Source: Pseudomonadota bacterium
Lineage (GTDB): Bacteria > Pseudomonadota > Alphaproteobacteria > SMXQ01
Assembly (NCBI GenBank): GCA_022562375.1
Contig: JADFPK010000148.1
Location: forward strand, 1-5,189
Length of the DNA stretch: 5,189 nt
Reading direction: 5' to 3'
Part shown: positions 1-5,181 of the stretch, one piece after another
Position numbering within the stretch: the stretch's first letter is position 1
How the letters are laid out: each line of letters opens with the position of its first letter
Position numbers and translations under genes: made by a program
Notes under the pieces: model-generated
Told to the model about the DNA's origin: nothing
Database searches by the model: none
The model's input: only the letters and a program-made list of their open reading frames with translations

Positions 1-879
1 GACTATGTCCACAGCTTCCGGGCCGCCGTCCCCGGCCCCCATGTGTTGGTGAACGCCCTTACCCATGGCAATGAGATTTGCGGCGCCATCGCCGTCGATT
101 TCCTGTTCCGCCACGACCTCCGCCCGCCGAAGGGCACCCTGACGCTCGGTTTCGCCAATGTCGCGGCCTACGAGACCTTCGATGCCGCCAACCCCGGGGC
201 GTCACGATTCCTCGACGAGGACTTCAACCGCGTCTGGAGCACCGAAACGCTCGACGGCCCGCGGCAAAGCACGGAGCTCGCCCGGGCGCGGGAAATGCGC
301 GCCGTGATCGAGCAGGCGGATTACCTGCTTGACCTCCACTCCATGCAGACTCCGTCGCAGCCGTTGATGCTGGTCCACGGGCATGAGAAGGAACGCCGGC
401 TCGCGCGCCGGGTCGGATACCCGGAAACGGTGGTGTGCGGGCCGGGACACGTCAAGGGTCTGCGCATGATCGAGTATGGGCCTTTCAACGACACGGCCAA
501 CGACAAGACCGCCCTGCTGGTCGAATGCGGCCAGCACTGGCAAGGCGGCACCGCCACCGTCGCCATCGATACCGCGCTCTATTTCCTCAAAGCCCTTGGC
601 GTCATCGAGCCGTCCTTCGCGGACGCGCATCTGACGGTGAACCCGCCGGGCGAGCAAAGGATGCTCGAGGTGACGGACGGCGTCACCGCCAGGACCGATA
701 CCTTCCGGTTCGTCGAACGCTTCACCGGCCTCGAGGAGATCCCCGCCGCCGGCACCGTGATCGCCACCGACGGCGGGCAGGAGATCACGACGCCCCACGA
801 CGACTGCGTCCTCATCATGCCGAGCTACCACGCCGAGGCGGGAAGCCGCATGGTGCGCTTCGGCCGCTGGATCGGCTGA
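1..879 (+). CDS. Succinylglutamate desuccinylase/aspartoacylase-family zinc hydrolase, 5'-truncated
   Basis: The reading frame is open from base 1, so the true start lies left of the window; 292 C-terminal residues are visible. A GTG at 43 is in frame but is unlikely to be the start, because the zinc motif begins only seven residues later and conserved-looking sequence (VHSFRAAVPGPHVLV) precedes it. Visible motifs are those of the AstE/AspA branch of M14 metallo-carboxypeptidases: HGNE (His at 64-66, Glu at 73-75) as the first two zinc ligands, EDFNRVW (about 217-237) matching the substrate-binding 'DLNR' element, DLHS (His at 337-339) as the third ligand, and VECGQH (Glu at 523-525) as the probable catalytic glutamate. 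Family members remove acyl groups from N-acyl amino acids in the cytoplasm. All active-site elements are intact, so it is probably functional. The exact substrate (N-succinylglutamate, N-acetylaspartate or another) cannot be decided, and no arginine-catabolism (ast) genes are visible nearby. Confidence 0.88.
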   Translation, partial: DYVHSFRAAVPGPHVLVNALTHGNEICGAIAVDFLFRHDLRPPKGTLTLGFANVAAYETFDAANPGASRFLDEDFNRVWSTETLDGPRQSTELARAREMRAVIEQADYLLDLHSMQTPSQPLMLVHGHEKERRLARRVGYPETVVCGPGHVKGLRMIEYGPFNDTANDKTALLVECGQHWQGGTATVAIDTALYFLKALGVIEPSFADAHLTVNPPGEQRMLEVTDGVTARTDTFRFVERFTGLEEIPAAGTVIATDGGQEITTPHDDCVLIMPSYHAEAGSRMVRFGRWIG

Positions 880-896
880 GCCCTGACGGCTGAGCC
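873..896 (+). repeat. Short direct repeat (10 bp x2) over the stop codon of the deacylase
   Basis: CGGCTGAGCC occurs at 873-882 and again at 887-896, a spacing of 14 bases. The first copy contains the TGA stop of the deacylase gene. The second copy followed by G also forms a small hairpin (CGGC-TGA-GCCG, 887-897). There is no U-run after it, so it is not a convincing intrinsic terminator. It may simply be a small slippage duplication. Confidence 0.5.
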
Positions 897-904
897 GCGC
901 CATG

Positions 905-947
905 GGCCCGCCTGCGCGGCCGAAGCCGCTTCGGCGTGGCGAAGGCC
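905..947 (+). repeat. REP-like palindromic repeat, copy 1 (intergenic)
   Basis: This 43-bp element is complementary to 1036-1078 at 39 of 43 positions. The mismatching bases are at 910, 915, 923 and 925, and the inner 22 bp (926-947 with 1036-1057) are perfect. Within this copy lies a perfect palindrome with 8-bp arms around one central base (GCCGAAGC at 919-926, GCTTCGGC at 928-935), which would fold as a very tight stem. The size, GC-rich palindromic core and inverted pairing resemble REP elements arranged as a doublet (BIME-like). It lies between the deacylase stop and the next start and could also fold in the 3' end of the deacylase transcript. Membership of a dispersed family is inferred from a single pair. 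Confidence 0.7.
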
Positions 948-1006
948 TGGCGAAAGACCGTGCGCGAAGGTGACATGGCCGGTCCCGCAAGGTAGCCTGG
1001 AAGGCG

Positions 1007-1822
1007 ATGGATAGCGGACCAACATTGAAGCCTTGGGCCTTCGCCACGCCGAAGCGGTTCCGGCCGCACAGGTGGGCCGGCGCGCTGGCGTTGCTGATGA
1101 TCCTCGGCGCGCCGGCGACGCCGGACGCCACGCCCGGGCAGATCCTTTACGTCAAGAGCGAGATCGCCAACGTGCGCAAGGCGCCGAGCCGCAAGGCCCG
1201 GATCGTCAAGAGACTGCGCCAAGGCCACAAGGTGATCGAGTTCGAGCGCCGCCGCCGGTGGGTCAGGGTCGGCATGTTCGACACCTCGGGCCGCGTCGGC
1301 TGGGTCCATGGCGCCCTCCTCGGCCCCGAGCTTCCCGGCGGCCGCCCGGCGCCGCCACCGCCGGCGCCGGCGCGCCAGGCCAAGGGAGCGGCCGAGGAAA
1401 AGCCAAAGGACCCGGCGCTCCACACCTTCGTTATCGATGTCTCGGGCTTGCCGACGCTCAAGATCGAGGGCCGGTGCCGGGTGGTGAATAAATCGGGCGC
1501 CATCGAGCGCGGGACGTTCAGAGGCCGGGTGCCGGCGCGGTTCACCGTCACCGGCCAGGCGGCGTCCTGCACCGTGCGGAATCGGGATATGAACGGCCGG
1601 ATGAGGGTGGCGCTCTTGGTCGGAAACCGGGTCATCGCGGCGCGGCAGACCCGGGCCGCCTTCCGCTGGATCCGGGTCAGAAGCGCCGGCCCCTGGGGCA
1701 AGGCCGGGGCGTTCAGGGGCGGCGGCATCTTCCGCCCCGTTCCAACCCCAACCCCGTCCGGGAAGCCGCCAACCCCGTCCGGGAAGCCGAAGGAGGCGGG
1801 GGCGCGCCGGGTCGCGTTCTAG
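1007..1822 (+). CDS. Exported SH3-domain protein with proline-rich linker and orphan C-terminal domain
   Basis: Encodes 271 residues. ATG 1007 is the first possible start, since an in-frame TGA lies at 971-973 with no start between. Ribosome-site candidates are imperfect: GGAAGG at 999-1004 is only 2 bases away and AAGGT at 989-993 is 13. A long basic n-region (about 1-23) precedes a hydrophobic stretch (AGALALLMILGAPA, 24-37), suggesting a Sec signal peptide or membrane anchor. Residues about 46-105 match a bacterial SH3 (SH3_3) domain: the NVRKAPS start, a run of alternating hydrophobics, and the GRVGWVHGALL end. Such domains bind cell-wall peptides or partner proteins in the periplasm. A Pro/Ala linker follows (about 106-137), then a beta-rich-looking region (139-225) with two cysteines (C157, C188) that could form a disulfide; I do not recognise it. 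The tail is Gly/Pro/Lys-rich and carries a duplicated PTPSGKP. Role unknown beyond likely envelope location. Confidence 0.8.
   Translation: MDSGPTLKPWAFATPKRFRPHRWAGALALLMILGAPATPDATPGQILYVKSEIANVRKAPSRKARIVKRLRQGHKVIEFERRRRWVRVGMFDTSGRVGWVHGALLGPELPGGRPAPPPPAPARQAKGAAEEKPKDPALHTFVIDVSGLPTLKIEGRCRVVNKSGAIERGTFRGRVPARFTVTGQAASCTVRNRDMNGRMRVALLVGNRVIAARQTRAAFRWIRVRSAGPWGKAGAFRGGGIFRPVPTPTPSGKPPTPSGKPKEAGARRVAF
1036..1078 (-). repeat. REP-like palindromic repeat, copy 2 (inverted, inside a coding region)
   Basis: This is the inverted partner of 905-947, separated from it by 88 bases. Its internal palindrome is slightly decayed: in GCCGAAGC-G-GTTCCGGC (1048-1064), pairs 1052/1060 and 1054/1058 are mismatched, whereas copy 1 is perfect. 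The element falls within the SH3-protein gene and encodes residues 11-24 (AFATPKRFRPHRWA), the basic n-region of its signal peptide. On the opposite strand, copy 1 would encode a similar stretch (AFATPKRLRPRRRA), as expected from the inverted repeat. Copy 2 is therefore read as protein. Confidence 0.7.
1748..1789 (+). repeat. Perfect 21-bp tandem repeat, two copies, in frame
   Basis: CCAACCCCGTCCGGGAAGCCG occupies 1748-1768 and recurs exactly at 1769-1789, encoding PTPSGKP twice in the tail of the SH3 protein. The unit is seven whole codons, so changes in copy number would keep the frame. Perfect identity suggests a recent duplication or slippage product. The preceding VPTPTP looks like a partial related unit. 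Confidence 0.9.
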
Positions 1823-2013
1823 AACTCCTCGCGGGGGTAGACCGGGGGCACGGGATCGACCTCGTCCATGCGATCGCCGATGTCGCGCTCGATCTCCTCC
1901 ATGACGGTGAGCAGGCCGGAGAGGCGGATGGCGATGCCCGTAAGGTCGGCGTCGGGAATATCGAGACCGATCGCCCTGGCCATCTCGCGCACCTGTTCCG
2001 TCGTCAGTTCCAT
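1819..2013 (-). CDS. GatC/AtzG-like small amidase-partner protein
   Basis: I chose the ATG at 2011-2013 (MELTTEQVREMARAIGL...), giving 64 residues. A purine-rich GGGGGAA lies 7 bases upstream, and this start sits 2 bases after the amidase stop. A longer open frame reaching 2088 would overlap the amidase gene and add a low-complexity Gly-rich leader, so it is rejected. The protein has two predicted amphipathic helices, one of the form LTTEQVREMARAIGL and one around AIRLSGLLTVMEEIERDI. A short extended tail follows (EVDPVPPVYPREEF). This is the layout of GatC and of AtzG-like (DUF4089) peptides, which wrap around and stabilise an amidase-signature subunit. It is shorter than typical GatC (about 95 residues). 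Gene order and near-contact with the amidase support a structural subunit. It could be a degenerate GatC or an AtzG-type partner; I favour the second because no gatB is adjacent. Confidence 0.75.
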   Translation of the reverse strand: MELTTEQVREMARAIGLDIPDADLTGIAIRLSGLLTVMEEIERDIGDRMDEVDPVPPVYPREEF

Positions 2014-2015
2014 CG

Positions 2016-3485
2016 CTATTCCCCCGCCGCCGCCAGCACCCCCGCCCGGGCTATGGTTTGCTCGAGATCCGGGTGCTTCTCGTGCCACGGCGTCGCCCGT
2101 TCATAGGCGTGGGCGATGCGGAACACCATCTCCTCGTTGAACGGCCGGGCGGCGATCTGCAGCGAAAGCGGCAGGCCCGACGAGCCGAAGCCGATGGGAA
2201 CGGCGATGACGGGCACGTTGGCGATGCTGTAGGGAAAGGTGCATAGCCGCCGCGTCGACAGGACGTTCTTCACCATATCCGCCGGCGTCTCGACGACCTC
2301 GCGGGCCTCCTCGATCCGTTTCAAGGGTGTCGGGCTGGTCGGGCTGATCAGGGCGTCATGATCGGCGAAGGCGTCGAGGATCTGACCGCGGACGAGGGCG
2401 CGGGCGCGCATGGCGCGGGTATAGACCGCCGCCGGCACGATCGCCGCCGCGGCGGCGCGAGAGCGCGTGCCGACGTCGAAATCGGACCAGCGGGTGCGCA
2501 GCCATTTGTGCACGAACACCCCGGCCGCGTCGGCGTCGGACGTCAACATCTGCAAGGGGACGGCGTACTTCACCAGCGGCAGCGACACTTCCGTCACCAA
2601 TGCGCCGAGCGAGGCGAGGACCTCGATGGCGGCCTTGACCGCGTCCGCCACCTCCGCGTGGGTGTTCTCCATCCAGGTCATTTCGCTGACCACGGCGATG
2701 CGCAAGCCGTCGAGGCCTTCCGTCAGAGCGCCACGATAATCCGGCACTTCGCGGGTGCTGGACAGCGGATCCCTGGGATCGTGACCGGCGATCGCTTGCA
2801 GCAGGATGGCGCAGTCCTCGACGCTGCGCGCCAGCGGACCGATGGTGTCCTGGGTGTAGGCGTACATGACGGCGCCGAAGCGGCTGACCCGGCCATAGGT
2901 CGGCCTTAGCCCGACGATGCCGCTGGCCCAGGCCGGGCCGCGGATGGACCCGCCGGTGTCCTCGCCCAAGGCGCCCGAACAGAGCCCCGCCGCCGGCCCG
3001 GAGCCCGAGCCGCTGGATGAGCTCGAGGCGTGATAGGCGAGGTCCCAGGGATTGTGCGGCTGACCGAAGTGGAAGCGGTTGGTGCTGCCCTTGCCGAACT
3101 CGTGCATGTTCTGCTTGCCGAGCAGGATCGCGCCGGCCCCGTCCATGCGCTCGATCACCGTGGCGTCATGGTCGGGGACATTGTCGGCGAGGATGGCGGA
3201 GCCGAGCGTCGTCAGTATCCCCTTGGTGTTGAACTGGTCCTTGACGCCGTAGGGGATGCCGTGCAGCGGACCCCGGTAGTCGCCGGCGGCGATCTCGGCC
3301 TCGGCCTGGCGCGCCCGGGCCAGCGCGGCGGCCGCGCAAACGGTGATGTAGCTGTTGAGGTAGGGGTCGAAGCGCTCGATGCGGCGAAGATAAAGCCCCA
3401 CCAGGTCGACGGGCGAGAGCTCGCGCTTCTCGATGAGGCGCGCCTGACGGGCCAGGCTCAGATAAGCCAGTTCATCGTCGCCCAT
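2016..3485 (-). CDS. Amidase-signature family hydrolase (GatA/AtzE-like)
   Basis: Encodes 489 residues, the usual length for this family. ATG 3485 is preceded by AAGGGGA about six bases upstream. The Ser-cisSer-Lys triad is visible: Lys82 in PYGVKD; the nucleophile Ser180 in GEDTGGSIRGPAW; and the cis-Ser at about Ser156, exactly 24 residues before the nucleophile as in other members. The glycine-serine loop is unusual: where relatives have GGSSSGSG, this protein reads SSSSSGSG (154-161). NPWDLAYHA precedes it, as is typical. These enzymes hydrolyse amide bonds in the cytoplasm, releasing ammonia or an amine. The substrate cannot be assigned: GatA, AtzE-type 1-carboxybiuret hydrolase and general aliphatic/aryl amidases share these motifs. 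The GatC/AtzG-like gene starts 2 bases after the stop, supporting a two-subunit enzyme. With no GatB beside it, a tRNA amidotransferase role is less likely but not excluded. Confidence 0.92.
   Translation of the reverse strand: MGDDELAYLSLARQARLIEKRELSPVDLVGLYLRRIERFDPYLNSYITVCAAAALARARQAEAEIAAGDYRGPLHGIPYGVKDQFNTKGILTTLGSAILADNVPDHDATVIERMDGAGAILLGKQNMHEFGKGSTNRFHFGQPHNPWDLAYHASSSSSGSGSGPAAGLCSGALGEDTGGSIRGPAWASGIVGLRPTYGRVSRFGAVMYAYTQDTIGPLARSVEDCAILLQAIAGHDPRDPLSSTREVPDYRGALTEGLDGLRIAVVSEMTWMENTHAEVADAVKAAIEVLASLGALVTEVSLPLVKYAVPLQMLTSDADAAGVFVHKWLRTRWSDFDVGTRSRAAAAAIVPAAVYTRAMRARALVRGQILDAFADHDALISPTSPTPLKRIEEAREVVETPADMVKNVLSTRRLCTFPYSIANVPVIAVPIGFGSSGLPLSLQIAARPFNEEMVFRIAHAYERATPWHEKHPDLEQTIARAGVLAAAGE
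2019..2025 (-). promoter_or_regulatory. Ribosome binding site of the GatC/AtzG-like gene
   Basis: On the minus strand GGGGGAA precedes ATG 2013 by a 7-base spacer measured from the last G, with the amidase stop codon TAG lying inside the spacer. This fixes the start of the small gene and suggests translational coupling, because ribosomes finishing the amidase stop at the initiation site. Confidence 0.6.
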
Positions 3486-3613
3486 GGGTTCCCCTTGTTA
3501 CCGGTTCGTTCGTTCAAAGAGCGCGCACGCCGGTTCGAACGCCTTGTGTGCTCCCTGCCGGCACGTCTTCACCCTATATCAAATCGCCGTCCGAGACGAC
3601 ATTCGCGGCCGCC
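3486..3613. other. 128-base intergenic region between OsmC-family and amidase genes
   Basis: It holds no coding frame that I can support. It contains an 8-bp palindrome, GTTCGAAC (about 3533-3540), and two CCGGTTCG direct repeats (in CCGGTTCGTTCG near 3509 and CCGGTTCGAACG near 3530). A somewhat AT-richer patch (CCCTATATCAAATC, about 3573-3586) could belong to a promoter reading left into the amidase, but I cannot identify a good pair of promoter boxes. No hairpin with a T-run is seen, so there is no clear terminator for the OsmC gene. The amidase may be read both from here and by readthrough. Confidence 0.4.
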
Positions 3614-4039
3614 CTATCCGCCGCCGGTGTCGATGACCTCGAATTCGTGGGTGATGTCCGCGGTCTTGGCGAGCATGGCCGAGGCCGAGCAGTATTTATC
3701 GGCGGAGAGCTTGATGGCGCGCTCGACCTTGGCGCGGGCAAGGCCGCGGCCGGTTACGATGAAGCGCATGTGGATGCGGGTGAACACCATGGGGTCCTCA
3801 TCGGCGCGCTCGGCGTCGAGCTCGACGACGCAGCCCTCGATCGGCTCGCGGCCCTTCTCGAGGATCTGGACGACGTCCCAGGCGGTGCAGCCGCCGGTGC
3901 CGATCAGCACCAGTTCCATCGGGCTCGGACACAAGGACCGGCCATCGGGCCCCTTGGTGGTCCCCAACGGGACGGTGTGACCGGTCCCCGATTCACCCAG
4001 GAACGTGCGCTCCCCCGTCCATTTGATGCGCGCTTTCAT
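3614..4039 (-). CDS. OsmC-family protein, YhfA type
   Basis: Encodes 141 residues, close to the usual 130-140 of the family. The start is MKARIKW, with GGAGAGG (4047-4053) seven bases upstream. The protein follows the E. coli YhfA pattern from memory: MKARIKWTGERTFLGESGTGH at the N-terminus, then PSPMELVLIGTGGCTAWDVVQIL, then the FTRIHMRFIVTGRGL strand, then LSADKYCSASAML and a final THEFEV. The two family cysteines are present at C51 (GTGGCTAWD) and C117 (DKYCSA). These are the redox pair that in OsmC/Ohr relatives reduces organic hydroperoxides with dihydrolipoyl-type thiols in the cytoplasm. The YhfA subgroup itself has no firmly known substrate, so peroxidase activity is an inference. Two further cysteines (C37, C70) are not family-defining. 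It is read away from the glycosyltransferase gene and toward the amidase. Confidence 0.93.
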   Translation of the reverse strand: MKARIKWTGERTFLGESGTGHTVPLGTTKGPDGRSLCPSPMELVLIGTGGCTAWDVVQILEKGREPIEGCVVELDAERADEDPMVFTRIHMRFIVTGRGLARAKVERAIKLSADKYCSASAMLAKTADITHEFEVIDTGGG

Positions 4040-4073
4040 GGCGTTGCCTCTCCGCTTGTTTGCAGGTTCTGGC

Positions 4074-4103
4074 CATTTAGCCCCATCGCCTTCGGTTACT
4101 CAA
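4074..4103 (-). promoter_or_regulatory. Weak candidate promoter for the OsmC-family gene
   Basis: Reading leftward, TTGAGT (4098-4103) as a -35 box is followed after 18 bases by TAAATG (4074-4079) as a poor -10 box. This would start transcription near 4067 and give a leader of about 27 bases, which fits the ribosome site at 4047-4053. The -10 match is only three of six, and alphaproteobacterial promoters often lack good E. coli boxes, so this is a guess from position and spacing. Confidence 0.22.
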
Positions 4104-4208
4104 GCCGGGTGCGACCGCCCCAAGAGATGTCCTGCGTCCTTGATCGCGTCTGATTTTGGTGCTTTTTTCAGGCTCTCCGGCGGACCCTCGACCGTCGCCG
4201 CGAAATCC

Positions 4209-4212
4209 GGAG
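4209..4212 (+). promoter_or_regulatory. Ribosome binding site that sets the glycosyltransferase start
   Basis: GGAG, in the context CCGGAGCGAGCGCCC-ATG, lies nine bases upstream of ATG 4222. This supports starting at MPAVSFVITIYNK, where the glycosyltransferase fold normally begins, rather than at the upstream TTG 4156. Confidence 0.55.
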
Positions 4213-4221
4213 CGAGCGCCC

Positions 4222-5181
4222 ATGCCAGCCGTGTCTTTCGTCATCACCATCTACAACAAGGCGCCCTACCTGGCGGCGGTGTTGCCGGCGCTTCGCGCCC
4301 AATGCGGTGATTTCGAACGCGAATTCATCTTCGTCGATGACGGCTCGACCGACGGCTCCGCCGATCTGATCGAACGGATGACGGCGGACTGGCCCCACGC
4401 GGTCGAGGTCATCCGCCAGGCGAACGCGGGTGCGTCCAAGGCCACCAATACCGGCGTCGAGGCCGCCGGTTTGCCCTGGATCAAGCTGGTGGACGGCGAT
4501 GACGTGCTGGTGCCGGGCGCCACGGGCTGGCTGCTGGCGGCGGCGGCAAAGCATGGGGTGGCGCACGCCTGGGGCGATCTTGGCGCCTATGACCATGAAG
4601 GGGACCAGGAGGGGGAGGGGGATGAAGATTATCTCGGCGAACCGCCGGGGGAACCGTCATCGGAGCTGATGACCGACGGGCTCGAGCGTTTCATCCGCAA
4701 CTGCCCGGCCAACTCCACCTCCATGCTGATCGCCCGGGACTATTACCATAGGATCGGCGGCTGTGACGAGCGCCTGGTCTCGCCCGACCAGATGCTGTTC
4801 TTGCGACTCTTCGCCGCCGGGCCCGGGGCGCATGTCCAGGCGCCGGTGGGCCTGGTCCCGGTGAACGCGCCGGGGCGGCTTTCCGCCCAGCAACGCCGAA
4901 GCCGCTACGAATCCGTATTGGCGCTTTATTACCTGATGACGGAGACGCCCGGCGTCAGCGATGCCCGGAAGCTCCAGGCCTACCGCCGGGCGCTGTCGCG
5001 CGCTTACCGCTTCCACCGCCGGCATGGCGACGGGTGGATATTCTCGTCCCATCTGCTGCCCTATCTCCGCAGCAAGATACGCCCCCCTCGAGACATCGCC
5101 GCGGCGGTTCACCGATCCCTAGGCGCCTTTACCGCCTCCGGCGCGCCCGAGCGCCCCGGCGATTGGCTGCCCGGCGCCTAG
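4222..5181 (+). CDS. Family 2 (GT-A fold) glycosyltransferase
   Basis: Encodes 319 residues from ATG 4222. The N-terminal GT-A domain has the standard order: VSFVITIYNKAPYL (4-17), the nucleotide-binding EFIFVDDGSTDGS (34-46), RQANAGASKATNTGV (65-79), and the metal-binding DGDD (91-94) after WIKLV. Further on, NSTSMLIARDYYHRIGGCDERL (164-185) and SPDQMLFLRL (187-196) match the acceptor side, where family members usually carry ED or D-D before xxLxxR; here it is D189-Q190. The enzyme would transfer a sugar from a nucleotide-sugar to an acceptor, probably in surface polysaccharide, lipopolysaccharide or protein glycosylation on the cytoplasmic side. No membrane helices are seen. An acidic, low-complexity insert (about 124-149, rich in E, D and G) lies between the DGDD motif and the acceptor part. 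The C-terminal 90 residues are Arg/Tyr-rich and helical-looking. Donor and acceptor are unknown. Confidence 0.9.
   Translation: MPAVSFVITIYNKAPYLAAVLPALRAQCGDFEREFIFVDDGSTDGSADLIERMTADWPHAVEVIRQANAGASKATNTGVEAAGLPWIKLVDGDDVLVPGATGWLLAAAAKHGVAHAWGDLGAYDHEGDQEGEGDEDYLGEPPGEPSSELMTDGLERFIRNCPANSTSMLIARDYYHRIGGCDERLVSPDQMLFLRLFAAGPGAHVQAPVGLVPVNAPGRLSAQQRRSRYESVLALYYLMTETPGVSDARKLQAYRRALSRAYRFHRRHGDGWIFSSHLLPYLRSKIRPPRDIAAAVHRSLGAFTASGAPERPGDWLPGA

Larger units (their letters stand above)
4040..4221. other. Divergent intergenic region, 182 bases
   Basis: This stretch separates the leftward OsmC-family gene from the rightward glycosyltransferase and must carry control signals for both unless the glycosyltransferase is read from elsewhere. 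It is less GC-rich than the genes, with TTGTTTG near 4056 and GATTTTGGTGCTTTTTTC near 4152-4169. The six-T run (4163-4168) has no obvious stem before it. An in-frame extension of the glycosyltransferase back to a TTG at 4156 would code for a Pro/Arg-rich leader and is not supported. Confidence 0.4.

Noticed and set aside
905..947. Copy 1 palindrome as a Rho-independent terminator of the deacylase gene
   Set aside because: The stem is strong but no U-run follows, and the presence of an inverted partner inside the next gene is better explained by a repeat element.
905..1078. CRISPR array or tRNA/rRNA gene in the intergenic region
   Set aside because: There are only two copies, in opposite orientation, with no regular spacers; no cloverleaf or rRNA-like sequence was recognised anywhere in the window.
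202..1131. Long open frame on the minus strand opposite the deacylase and repeat region
   Set aside because: It runs opposite a gene with intact zinc-hydrolase motifs, has low-complexity Arg/Ala/Gly composition, no recognisable domain and no ribosome site; it is a GC-rich shadow frame.
2014..2088. N-terminal extension of the GatC/AtzG-like protein
   Set aside because: The extra residues are Gly/Pro/Arg-rich, overlap the amidase coding region, and a good ribosome site sits directly before ATG 2013.
3030..3980. Long plus-strand open frame across the amidase 5' end, the intergenic gap and the OsmC gene
   Set aside because: It lies antisense to two clearly assigned genes and shows no domain; high GC suppresses stop codons in this phase.
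4152..4169. T-rich stretch as a possible intrinsic terminator
   Set aside because: No GC-rich inverted repeat precedes the six-T run on the plus strand and both flanking genes read away from it.
4156..4221. TTG-initiated extension of the glycosyltransferase
   Set aside because: The leader is Pro/Arg-rich and not part of the GT-A fold; GGAG at 4209-4212 supports ATG 4222.
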